From positions 19,517 to 83,516 of the forward strand of contig CAYULU010000002.1 of assembly GCA_964445745.1 (NCBI GenBank): a stretch of DNA of 64,000 nucleotides, given 5' to 3'. Each line of letters opens with the position of its first letter. The stretch's first letter is position 1. Below are positions 39,665 to 48,335 of this stretch, piece after piece. The DNA comes from UBA1443 sp964445745 (GTDB lineage: Bacteria > Omnitrophota > Omnitrophia > Omnitrophales > Aquincolibacteriaceae). A model generated the notes under the pieces. The model did no database searches and was not told where the DNA came from. It worked only from the letters and a program-made list of their open reading frames with translations. Made by a program: the position numbers and the translations under genes.

Positions 39665-40762
39665 TTAACCTTGGGACATCGTTTGAAGTAAAGGCTCCAT
39701 CTGCTTGAAAGCCTCTTCAGGCGCCAGGGTTTTCAGACAAGCAATCGTGGGACAATCGTTTTGGAACCGAAATTTATGATAACAAGGGCGACAAGCAAGA
39801 TCCTGTTTGAAAAGGGCAATTGCATTTTCAGCCCTTGGATAAGGCCCGTAAATTTCGGGGGGAACGGGCCCATAAAAAGCCGCAAGAGGAACTTCAAGAG
39901 CCCGGGCCAAATGAACCAGACCTCCATCGTTTCCGATAAAAAGCGAACTCATTTCCAGAATCGTAGCCGTCTCTGCCAGAGAGGTCTCCCCGGCCAGCAT
40001 GAACGACGGAATCCTCAAAGAATCTTTAAGCTCCTGACAAAGTTCAACCTCGGACTTGGCACCCATGATACAAACCCCTTTGAAACCAACCTTCATCTGT
40101 AGACGTCCAATCAGCTCCGCAAAATACTTGACGGGCCATCGTTTAAACACAGCCTCCTTTCCCCAGGAATCTCCCCCCCCGGGACTGACGGTAATAAAAT
40201 TTTCCCCGATTCCGGCAAGCCGGTCTTTTATTTTTATTTCGATTTCTCTTTTCTCACGGGGTGGGAAGTAATACTCGAGAAACCGGTCACGAACCGGTAT
40301 TCCGGCAAGTTCCGCAAGCCCCGCATAAAAATCCGCAGCGTGCTGTCGAGAGTAACCTTCAGGAAGCGGATAACGGATATTATGAAAAATACCGCGACGT
40401 TTATAAGCAAACCCTGCACGTTTCGAAATCCCCAGAAAGAAAAACGACCAGAAGGCGTTTTCGGGGCGAAGTGAAAAATCGAGGAGGAGATCATACCGTT
40501 TGGCACGCAGTTTTAGCCCCAAATCCAGGAGCTCACGGAAATTTTCGAAACGAGTCTGGCGGCGCAGTTTGTCCTTATCAAGGACAAAAATTTCGTTGAC
40601 GTGCGGATTGTACTCCACCACTTCTCTTGTCCGGGACCCCAGAAGAAGATCCACCGTTCCGACTGTGGGGAGCAAGCGTAACGCCCTGAGAACAGGCGTT
40701 ACAAAAAGCAAATCCCCGATCCCATAAGGATGGACGATTAAAACACTACGAATTTCTTTCAT
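39665..40762 (-). CDS. glycosyltransferase family 9 (heptosyltransferase-like)
   Basis: Transfers heptose or a related sugar from an ADP-sugar to the LPS core at the inner face of the cytoplasmic membrane. 365 residues, GT-B fold: SVLIVHPYGIGDLLFVTPVL at the N-terminus, ITVSPGGGDSWGKEAVFKRW and SSLFIGNDGGLVHLARAL in the donor-binding half. A four-Cys pattern (CRPCYHKFRFQNDCPTIACL) near the C-terminus recurs in GT9 proteins of this type. Last gene of the core cluster. GGAGG three bases before the ATG. Confidence 0.88.
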   Translation of the reverse strand: MKEIRSVLIVHPYGIGDLLFVTPVLRALRLLPTVGTVDLLLGSRTREVVEYNPHVNEIFVLDKDKLRRQTRFENFRELLDLGLKLRAKRYDLLLDFSLRPENAFWSFFFLGISKRAGFAYKRRGIFHNIRYPLPEGYSRQHAADFYAGLAELAGIPVRDRFLEYYFPPREKREIEIKIKDRLAGIGENFITVSPGGGDSWGKEAVFKRWPVKYFAELIGRLQMKVGFKGVCIMGAKSEVELCQELKDSLRIPSFMLAGETSLAETATILEMSSLFIGNDGGLVHLARALEVPLAAFYGPVPPEIYGPYPRAENAIALFKQDLACRPCYHKFRFQNDCPTIACLKTLAPEEAFKQMEPLLQTMSQG

Positions 40763-40816
40763 TCAACCTCCCCCCTCCACGAACCCGTTCCCACACCCGG
40801 TGTGTTAACAATGCCC

Positions 40817-41869
40817 TTATTGTCCAACCGGGCGGGTCAAGAGATCCCGTACCGCTGCGTAAACCTCGTCAACGGTAATTTCATCAATGTAAGTAAATTT
40901 TCTTTCGTCACAAGGAACCTTAGAAATATCTTTAACCACAATACGGCCGTTCCGGCCCAGAGGCCGCCAGCGCTTTGGCCCAAGCCCGGGCTCATAACGC
41001 CCGAAAATCGACACGACCGGACAACCCACCGCAGACGCAATGTGTACCGGCCCGGAATCGTTAGAAATCAGGATGGTGGATTTCTTCAGAAGAGCGGCCA
41101 ACATTCCGAGAGTCAGTCTGCCCCCCAGGTCCACGATCGGTACATTACTTTTTTCTCTGACGCTTTCCACGACCGGCTTGTCTTTGGCAGAGCCGATCGC
41201 CATAACAATTCCGTCCATATCTCGCTGAATTCGCGCGGCAAGCTCTGAAAATTTCTCAGCCGGCCACATTTTCGTCACATCGCTGGCGGAAGGGCTCAGG
41301 ATAACCCACGGTTTCCCTTGTGGTATTTGGAGATGAAACATCAGATGGTCAAAGGAGCGTTTCGCGCGATCCGTCACAGGGAAAAAGCTCTCAAGGATCT
41401 CAGGTCTGGTAATCCCCAACGGGGTCAGCAAATCAAACAGGTATTCGGTTTCTTGTTTTTCTCCGAATTTTTTATCATACTGCTTAACATGGGTCAGTGC
41501 CCAGGGCGCGCGACGATCATAACCGATGCGCACCGGTATACCCGCTAACCATGCGGCAAGATGCATCCGGTTCGTACCATGACAATGGATGACAAGATCA
41601 AATTTCTTTTTGCGAATTCGCCCCGCAAATCCGAGCTGCCCCCAAATGCTTTTTTCAAGGCCTTGTTTGTCATAAAGGATCACTTCATCAAGAAAAGGAT
41701 TTCCCTCAACCACCTCTCGATGCCCAATAAAAACAAGCGCCGCAATCCGGGCCTTTGGAAATTTATCCCGAAGCGCCTTAAAAACGGGGGTCGTAAGCAC
41801 AAGATCCCCGATCCGGTCGGTCCTTGTCACAAGAATGCTTGGAGAATCAGGGAGCGTGATATTCTTCAT
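40817..41869 (-). CDS. glycosyltransferase family 9 (heptosyltransferase-like)
   Basis: 350 residues, GT-B. SILVTRTDRIGDLVLTTPVF, VILSPSASDVTKMWPAEKFS and STILISNDSGPVHIASAVGC are the GT9 signatures; KRWRPLGRNGRIVVKDISKV replaces the Cys cluster. Its ATG overlaps the preceding GT9 stop (ATGA), so the two are translationally coupled. The exact acceptor cannot be set. Confidence 0.88.
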   Translation of the reverse strand: MKNITLPDSPSILVTRTDRIGDLVLTTPVFKALRDKFPKARIAALVFIGHREVVEGNPFLDEVILYDKQGLEKSIWGQLGFAGRIRKKKFDLVIHCHGTNRMHLAAWLAGIPVRIGYDRRAPWALTHVKQYDKKFGEKQETEYLFDLLTPLGITRPEILESFFPVTDRAKRSFDHLMFHLQIPQGKPWVILSPSASDVTKMWPAEKFSELAARIQRDMDGIVMAIGSAKDKPVVESVREKSNVPIVDLGGRLTLGMLAALLKKSTILISNDSGPVHIASAVGCPVVSIFGRYEPGLGPKRWRPLGRNGRIVVKDISKVPCDERKFTYIDEITVDEVYAAVRDLLTRPVGQ

Positions 41870-42885
41870 AGCTGGCTAGCAGGGGCATCCCGGTTTAAAA
41901 GCTCATCGCACAAACAAAGTACTTTCTCGGAAGTCAGGCCGTGGAAACAACTGCGTTCGGCATAAGGCAAAAGATGGGAATTACAGTGACACTTTGCAGA
42001 GTCTTCCCGTGCGATCCTGAAACTCGGATGAAAATGCCCGTATTTTTCATGATCCGTCGGACCAAAAATTCCGACCGTGGGGGTTTTTATTTCAAAACCA
42101 AGATGCATGATCGCACTGTCATTGGAGACCACTAGCGACGATTTTGAAACAAGAAAGGCCGTTTCCGACAACGACGTTTCACCCGCCAGGATTTTGACAG
42201 AAGCCGGCATCCCTCTGGCAACGACCTCAGCAATCGGACGCTCGTCCCTTGATCCCATGAGAAAAATGTCCTTGTGGGTTCGTAAAGCAAGGTCCCGCAC
42301 CACTTCACGAAACAATTCGGGCGGCCACCGTTTGCGTGCACTCGCGGCCCCGGGCGCGACAAGAATCCATCCTGACTTTTCCTGAACCCCGATTGATCCC
42401 AGCTTGGAAGAGATTGAAATCTCATCTGCTAAATTGAAGAATTGAAAATTGGGCAACCGGGTATTTTCTGAAAAGAAAGTTTCCTCGCCTTTCGTCCCGT
42501 TTTTTATCCCCGCCATCCTTAGCACTTCAAGATGCCGCTCCCGCATGTTGATCCTTGTGTAAGTGCGGAAAAGCGGGCTCCTTTTGCGGGCAAAAACAAG
42601 GAACGGGATCGCCGTGTTGCGAAGATCCACCACCATATCGTAACGATCTTTCCAAAGTTCACGCAAGAATGCCCCTTTCCCGAGAAGAGGCGCTTTTTTG
42701 TCATAGACGATAATCCGCGAAATATCACCGCTTTTCTCAAGCACGGGCTTCGCCTTGGGCCCAACCACCACTGTCATTTTTGCGGCAGGAAATTTTAGGC
42801 GAAGCGCCACCATCACCGGTGTCGTCAATATTACATCGCCGATATTACTCAATGTCACAACGAGGATACTCCTGGGATTCTTCAT
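41866..42885 (-). CDS. glycosyltransferase family 9 (heptosyltransferase-like)
   Basis: 339 residues. SILVVTLSNIGDVILTTPVM, ILVAPGAASARKRWPPELF and SSLVVSNDSAIMHLGFEIKT are GT9 motifs, and FGPTDHEKYG follows. The C-terminus has a distinct Cys pattern (CHCNSHLLPYAERSCFHGL). ATGA overlaps on both sides. Its divergence from its neighbours suggests different donor or acceptor, not simple recent duplication. Confidence 0.87.
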   Translation of the reverse strand: MKNPRSILVVTLSNIGDVILTTPVMVALRLKFPAAKMTVVVGPKAKPVLEKSGDISRIIVYDKKAPLLGKGAFLRELWKDRYDMVVDLRNTAIPFLVFARKRSPLFRTYTRINMRERHLEVLRMAGIKNGTKGEETFFSENTRLPNFQFFNLADEISISSKLGSIGVQEKSGWILVAPGAASARKRWPPELFREVVRDLALRTHKDIFLMGSRDERPIAEVVARGMPASVKILAGETSLSETAFLVSKSSLVVSNDSAIMHLGFEIKTPTVGIFGPTDHEKYGHFHPSFRIAREDSAKCHCNSHLLPYAERSCFHGLTSEKVLCLCDELLNRDAPASQL

Positions 42886-43949
42886 AAATTTTGCCTCGAT
42901 CGAGGTGGAAACGCACCCAGTTGATCCACGGCTTCAAACACTTCCTCGGGGGTTATTTTTGAAAGCCAGCCCTCTTCGGGAAGTTCTTCCCCAAAAAACG
43001 GTACAGAATACCCGGAGGGGACATACTGGAGGACTCTATCTTCCCCAATTCCGCGGGGCCCGGTCAACCGGGGATCGGTGGGACCAAAAAGAGCCACGAC
43101 TCGCGCACCGGCACCTGAGGCCATATGCATCGGACCGGAGTCACCTGTGACCAGGCACGTGGCATTTTTATAAATCCAGGCGGAAATCCGAAGGGCCGTT
43201 TTTCCGACAAGATCCACGACTGCAGAATCGAGCCCCCGGTCTCCTATCAAACGTCCGATTTCGGCTCGGAAGGATTCAAACAGAGTCCGATCCCCCACCG
43301 ATCCTGTGACCACGATGGGAATACCCCACTCCCCGTAAATTTTAACGGCAAGCTTTGCAAAGTGAGACACGGGCCATCGCTTGGGTTCCCAATTCGCCCC
43401 TAGATGGAAGCAGATGTATCTCGCCCCTTTCGCAAGACCTTCCTGACTCAGCATTTTGAGCGCCTGGACTTCATCTTCTTCTCGAAAATAGAAACGGTAT
43501 TTCGGGCAGATAGGGATCTGGTAACCAGCACCTTTCATAAGCTCCATAAAATAATCAAGTTGATGAAGTTTCTCCAGCGGTTCCTTGACCGATTCTGTCA
43601 AAAAAAACTTTCTCCCTCGTCCAAACCCAATTCGATTTTTGACGCCCGCAAGCCAAAGGAGAGCGGCGCGAGACCGGGAACGGTGAAAAAGATAACCTTC
43701 TTGCCAGGGGCCCAGTTTTCTCAGATGAAAAACAAACCCGATCCGGTGGAACCAAAACCGGTGCGTGGATTTTTCATCAAATGCGATAAAACCCGAAACC
43801 GCCGGATTCGCCTCCAGAATTTCCCGGCACCGTTCCGGAGCTACGCAAAAAATTTCTGCGGAAGGATATTTTTGTTTGATCAGATCAAGCGCCGGCATCT
43901 GAAACAAAAGGTCGCCCAGCCAGTTTTTCATCACGACTAGTATTTTCAT
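42882..43949 (-). CDS. waaF: lipopolysaccharide heptosyltransferase II-like (GT9)
   Basis: 355 residues, the most WaaF-like of the set: MKILVVMKNWLGDLLFQMPA, ICFHLGANWEPKRWPVSHF, VVTGSVGDRTLF, ATCLVTGDSGPMHMASGAGA and ALFGPTDPRLTGPRG. Expected to add a heptose to the inner core from ADP-heptose. It heads the ATGA-coupled GT9 trio. WaaF rather than WaaC is a judgement from the N-terminal pattern only. Confidence 0.85.
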   Translation of the reverse strand: MKILVVMKNWLGDLLFQMPALDLIKQKYPSAEIFCVAPERCREILEANPAVSGFIAFDEKSTHRFWFHRIGFVFHLRKLGPWQEGYLFHRSRSRAALLWLAGVKNRIGFGRGRKFFLTESVKEPLEKLHQLDYFMELMKGAGYQIPICPKYRFYFREEDEVQALKMLSQEGLAKGARYICFHLGANWEPKRWPVSHFAKLAVKIYGEWGIPIVVTGSVGDRTLFESFRAEIGRLIGDRGLDSAVVDLVGKTALRISAWIYKNATCLVTGDSGPMHMASGAGARVVALFGPTDPRLTGPRGIGEDRVLQYVPSGYSVPFFGEELPEEGWLSKITPEEVFEAVDQLGAFPPRSRQNL

Positions 43950-44040
43950 AAATTCAACCGATTCCCCGCGGAAAGATTGAACACGCTTTTAAAAACCGGA
44001 ATCATTGAGACCGAAACAATCCCTCTCTTGCTTTCACTTT

Positions 44041-46137
44041 TCACAAATCCAAAAACCTCTGGGCCGCGTCAAAAACCTCATCCACTGAAACATGATTCAG
44101 ACAGCCCATCCTTTCTTTTTCCTTACACTCTCCCTGATAACACGGTTGGCAGGGTAAATTTTTTATGAAAATTGCAATTTTTTTGGATGGCGGCACGTGG
44201 CGTTTTGGATCTGTCGGGCCAAAAATCGCGGCCGTCGGAACATGCATGGCCGCCGCGACATGAAGTAACGCTGTATCTCCGGAAACCACAAAATGAAGTT
44301 TTTGAAAAAAAGCGGGGAGATCTTCAAGGGCCGTCTTTCCGATCAGATTCACAACACGATCCGGATCAAAATCACGAAAGACATCCGCCAGCCCTTCCTC
44401 CCCAGGCGAACCCAACAGAAGAATCCTTGCGTCATAATGATTAAAAATTTTTTCCGCGAGTTTTTTAAAAAAATGTGGATTCCATCGTTTGGTCGGCCAT
44501 TTCGGACTCGACCCCATAACAAATCCGATCATCCGGGTATCCGCCTTGAGATCCAGGGCAAGAAGCGTTTGTTCCGCTTTTTCAATCTGCTCTTTCCTGG
44601 GCCACAACTCAAGCTCATCCTCAAAGTCCTGAACACCCGCTTTGGCAAGCACCCGGAACTGGTGACGGACCGGAGTATCAGCGAGCTCAAACGTCTTGTC
44701 GGGCCGATTAAGAAGTCCTCCCCAGAACCCTCTCGCAAATCCGCATCGCTGAACCACCCCCCCCAGATAAGCCAAGAGATGGGTATACTTGTTGTTGTGG
44801 AGATCCACCGACACATCAAAATTCTCCTGCCGGATTCGTCGCGCGGTCTTGAGCAGATAGAGCGGGTTCCCGAGTTTTTTTCTGTCGACCAAAATGAGAT
44901 CATCCAGATAAGGACAGTTCGAGATGATGGGCGCAAGTTTCTTATCCACCAAAATCGAAATCGAAGAATTCGGGTATCGGTTTTTGAGCATTCTCAAACT
45001 CGGCACCACCAAAACCAGATCCCCCATGGCTCCAAGCTTGATCACAAGTATCCTTTTTTTCTTCCGTACCTCTTGGTACACCTCCAGCGTTTTTCTGACC
45101 ATCTGCTCAACATTGAATTTTTCTTCAATCTTTTTCCGAAGCGCGATCGCATACTCCTTCGCCCGCGAGCGATCCGTAAGCATCGCATACATCGCTTCTG
45201 CCATTGCCGGGATATTCTTCGGGGGGAACAGATAACCATGCCGGCCATGATCAATAATATCGGGGACACCCCCCAGCCACGTCGCGGCCACGGGGGTTCC
45301 GACCGCCCCGGCTTCGATAATCACTCTCCCAAACGGCTCCGGCAAGGTGGAAGAAAGAACGAGAAGGTCCGACTCGGCAAGGAGCCCCGGAATATTTCGC
45401 GACGGCCCAAGCACCTTCACACAAGCATCGAGCCCAAACTGTTCAATCGTTTGATGGATCAATTTCGTATACTGGGTCCTGCCCCGATTTTCTGCGCCGA
45501 CAATTAAAACTTCAAAATTGGGAAACCGGCTTCTCAAAAGGTGCACCGCCTTGAGAAATTCCACCTGTCCTTTATTCGGCGAAAAACGTCCGACGTGAAT
45601 GATCCGGAACCGTTTAGGTTTTTCTTCAAACCGTTTCAAAGAAAAAACAAACTGGGACAGATCGACACCTCGGGGAATCAGCCGGATCCGGTCTTGAGGC
45701 ACTCGAAACTCGTCAATCATCCTTCGTCCGATCGCATTGGAGATGACAATCACACGCTTTCCGTACCCCATCACAAAACTCATCGGATGAACGGAATAAT
45801 GTCCATGACAAGTGGTAATAAAAGGGATCCCCGTTTTCCGAGAGGCTAGCCATCCAATCCAGGCGGGGACCCGGCTTCGGGCATGAATAATATCGATCCG
45901 TTCCCGCTCAATGATTTTCACAAGTTGATCAACCAGCAATAAAGAGACGATCGACTTTTGATGAACCGGGAGTCCGTAATGAGGAACTCCCATGCGCTGG
46001 AGTTCGGCGACCAAGACCCCGCCGGAAGAAACAACGACGGTCTCATGCCCTTCCCCTTTTAAAGCGCGGGCCATATCCACCACCCCGCGTTCTACACCAC
46101 CGATCTCAAGCGCCGGTAGCAATTGAAGTATTTTCAT
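44041..46137 (-). CDS. GT4-GT9 glycosyltransferase fusion
   Basis: 698 residues holding two enzymes. Residues 1-365 are a GT4: LLPALEIGGVERGVVDMARA, IIHARSRVPAWIGW, VGRFSPNKGQVEFL and the donor motif EPFGRVIIEAGAVGTPV. Residues about 366-698 are a GT9: ILVIKLGAMGDLVLVVPSLR, FVMGSSPKWPTKRW, HFVVSGDTALLHVAAAMHV and a Cys cluster (CQPCYQGECKEKERMGC). Both act on LPS or related glycans in neighbouring operons; fusion suggests consecutive transfers. A start for a separate GT9 is not evident at the joint. Confidence 0.9.
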   Translation of the reverse strand: MKILQLLPALEIGGVERGVVDMARALKGEGHETVVVSSGGVLVAELQRMGVPHYGLPVHQKSIVSLLLVDQLVKIIERERIDIIHARSRVPAWIGWLASRKTGIPFITTCHGHYSVHPMSFVMGYGKRVIVISNAIGRRMIDEFRVPQDRIRLIPRGVDLSQFVFSLKRFEEKPKRFRIIHVGRFSPNKGQVEFLKAVHLLRSRFPNFEVLIVGAENRGRTQYTKLIHQTIEQFGLDACVKVLGPSRNIPGLLAESDLLVLSSTLPEPFGRVIIEAGAVGTPVAATWLGGVPDIIDHGRHGYLFPPKNIPAMAEAMYAMLTDRSRAKEYAIALRKKIEEKFNVEQMVRKTLEVYQEVRKKKRILVIKLGAMGDLVLVVPSLRMLKNRYPNSSISILVDKKLAPIISNCPYLDDLILVDRKKLGNPLYLLKTARRIRQENFDVSVDLHNNKYTHLLAYLGGVVQRCGFARGFWGGLLNRPDKTFELADTPVRHQFRVLAKAGVQDFEDELELWPRKEQIEKAEQTLLALDLKADTRMIGFVMGSSPKWPTKRWNPHFFKKLAEKIFNHYDARILLLGSPGEEGLADVFRDFDPDRVVNLIGKTALEDLPAFFQKLHFVVSGDTALLHVAAAMHVPTAAIFGPTDPKRHVPPSKKIAIFIKNLPCQPCYQGECKEKERMGCLNHVSVDEVFDAAQRFLDL

Positions 46138-46385
46138 ACCATGATCTCTGAATCCATGTTGTCTGTTTCTAGGTTCACTTAAAGAGAATCAACCGTCCCT
46201 CGCAATGTTAAACTGAAAATCCAGGAGCTCCCCGACACAAAATCATAAATATAAGTGACCCCTCGGGTTTTTTTTTCCGAGGGAGTCGTCCTGTCTACGA
46301 CCCAGAGGGTCTTCAGACCCGTTGGGGCGAAATCGAAAGATCTCATTAAGGAGACTCTTCGATACCGCACCCCTTCGTTCTTATT
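46138..46385. other. intergenic region with a run of hairpins
   Basis: 248 bases between the LpxL-ELM1 and GT4-GT9 genes. Contains CCCTCGG (46260-46266) / CCGAGGG (46277-46283), GTCGT / ACGAC (46285-46301) and GGGTCT / AGACCC (46307-46320) in series. Could be a structured leader or small RNA. An overlapping 63-codon frame has no RBS and is not called. Confidence 0.4.
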
Positions 46386-48335
46386 TTATAACAGAGATCC
46401 GAGTTTCTGTAAAAGTGAGTTTCGCTCACGATCCAGCATGGGGGGCACTTCTTTTTTTATGAGTTCAACCACAGTTTTATCCAGATCTTCAAGGCCGCTC
46501 ATCGTGACGAGACCCCGTTGAATCAGAACTTGATGAAACCGGTAATGTTTGGCCGGAAGTTCACCCTCTCCAAGGTGCAGGACAATCACTTTTTTTTCTG
46601 CCCCCACCGCTTCGGAAATCATCGCAAGGCTGTCTTCCGTCACAATCACAAGATCCGCGAGCTGCATCATCCCCCCCGCGGCAAAGGGTGGATTGTCTTC
46701 ATTCGCAATCACAAGGTAACGGCAGGCGGGATCCTGGGCAAGCACGCTTTTAAGAAACTGTTCAATCATTCGACTCGTTCGCCGGGAAGTCGTCAGCATG
46801 TACTCGGTAGATTTCCGGCAAATCCGCTTGAGGATCATGGCAATCTTTTCCGCGTCCGGAACCGTAATATCAAATCCGCGGGTTTTGCCACCGAGGAACA
46901 CGGCAATCCTTACCTTTTCTGTTTCTCCGATCTGGGTCCTGAGGATCGCCGCGTCCCCCGAGCGGTCAGGGGCCCGGTATCCGCTCGGCATAATGACGCA
47001 CCGCATGGAATTTTTGGGAAGGATCCCGCCATCGTGAGCAGGAACCACGGCCAGATCATAGGTCATCAAGGAATATGGAAACGGAGGTTTCATAATGACA
47101 ACGGTTTTTGCTCCGGTTTCCCTCGCGAGAATCTGCTGAACGGGGGCCAGACCGGAACCTGCCGCAATGATGAAATCGGCAGTCACATTTTCAACCGCCT
47201 GATGACATTCCGGTTTTAAAAATATCCAGAGCCATTCGATTCGCCCCTGGATCCAAGGCTTCAGGAATGGTGCCATCAAAAAGAGAAGAACGCGATGGAT
47301 AGAAGACCGGTATTCAATATGAATTTTTTCAGTTTGGAATTCGAGCCCCGCCCTGCCGTGAAACTCCGTGAGAGAGGACATCATCTCTGCGACGACATCC
47401 GATTGCTTAAAATGCCCGGCCTTTCCATCCGAAAGAATCACGATTTTCCGGGACCAGCTGTATTTCCATCTTTTGTTCTCCCAAAGCCACTGCCCTGGAT
47501 ACCGGCTAATAAAATGCTCCAGGGAATCAAGGTACTGGCGCGCCAGTAATCGCACTCTGGATTCAGTATCTGCGGAAGGGTCATCCCGAAGTGTTTCCTC
47601 AACAAAAATTTCATGATGCGACCGATTGGTTCGGACCATATACGAAGGCATCAACAGTGAGTCAGTCCGGATCGCAAGTTCAAAAGCACCGGTCGGAACC
47701 GAAGTCTTCTTCCCGAAAAAAGGAAGGATCATGCCTTCCATTTTTCCGGCAGACTGATCCCCGAGAACACCGATCAGTTTTTTCTCCCGGAGCGCCTTGA
47801 TCAAGGCGCGGACTCCAACCCCACGGCCAACGGCCACCGATCCATGTGTCTCACGAAGTTGGTTAAGAAGCTCGTTCACTTTCGGAAATTTCTGGTCACG
47901 GGCAAGTACATAAATGGGCGTCCCGCGTAAACCGGCCACAACCTGGAGAAGTTCCCAGTTACCAAAGTGTCCCGTGAGAAGCACGCCGCCTCGCCCTGAT
48001 TTTAAAAGGCCCTCAAACCGCTCCAGATGGTGAATTTTGATATGATCTTCAATGTGCTTGGAAGTCAGTTTCGGGAAACTCATCACCTCCACGATATTCT
48101 GTCCGATATGCCCATAGTGATCCCGAACCGCTTTCCATCGTTGTCGGGGAGTCAGTTGGGTCCCCAAGGTGTTTTTGAGATTAATGTAGGCTACCCGCCG
48201 TTTTTTCGAAAAATAAAAAACAACTTTTCCGATTGCGTCACCGATCCCTAGGCTTGTTTCGATCGAGATTTTCCCGAAAAGAAAAATCAGGAAGCGTGCC
48301 GCCCCGTAAGCGATCAGGTCGAGAATTCTTTCCAT
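46386..48335 (-). CDS. LpxL acyltransferase fused to an ELM1-like GT-B domain
   Basis: 649 residues. Residues 1-305 are an LpxL/HtrB acyltransferase (LTGHFGNWELLQVVAGLRGT with the HX4E motif, GVLGDQSAGKMEGMILPFFG). Residues about 310-649 match the ELM1/DUF1022 type: KIVILSDGKAGHFKQSDVV at its start, DFIIAAGSGLAPVQQILARE, and a late VTEDSLAMISEAVGAEKKVI resembling a GT-B donor site. ELM1-like domains in bacteria are unassigned; here lipid A acylation and a sugar transfer or sensing step may be joined. The ATG overlaps the lpxK stop by one base. Confidence 0.85.
   Translation of the reverse strand: MERILDLIAYGAARFLIFLFGKISIETSLGIGDAIGKVVFYFSKKRRVAYINLKNTLGTQLTPRQRWKAVRDHYGHIGQNIVEVMSFPKLTSKHIEDHIKIHHLERFEGLLKSGRGGVLLTGHFGNWELLQVVAGLRGTPIYVLARDQKFPKVNELLNQLRETHGSVAVGRGVGVRALIKALREKKLIGVLGDQSAGKMEGMILPFFGKKTSVPTGAFELAIRTDSLLMPSYMVRTNRSHHEIFVEETLRDDPSADTESRVRLLARQYLDSLEHFISRYPGQWLWENKRWKYSWSRKIVILSDGKAGHFKQSDVVAEMMSSLTEFHGRAGLEFQTEKIHIEYRSSIHRVLLFLMAPFLKPWIQGRIEWLWIFLKPECHQAVENVTADFIIAAGSGLAPVQQILARETGAKTVVIMKPPFPYSLMTYDLAVVPAHDGGILPKNSMRCVIMPSGYRAPDRSGDAAILRTQIGETEKVRIAVFLGGKTRGFDITVPDAEKIAMILKRICRKSTEYMLTTSRRTSRMIEQFLKSVLAQDPACRYLVIANEDNPPFAAGGMMQLADLVIVTEDSLAMISEAVGAEKKVIVLHLGEGELPAKHYRFHQVLIQRGLVTMSGLEDLDKTVVELIKKEVPPMLDRERNSLLQKLGSLL

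Noticed and set aside
46179..46370. 63-codon frame on the minus strand
   Set aside because: Lies over the hairpin run, no RBS, no recognisable protein features.
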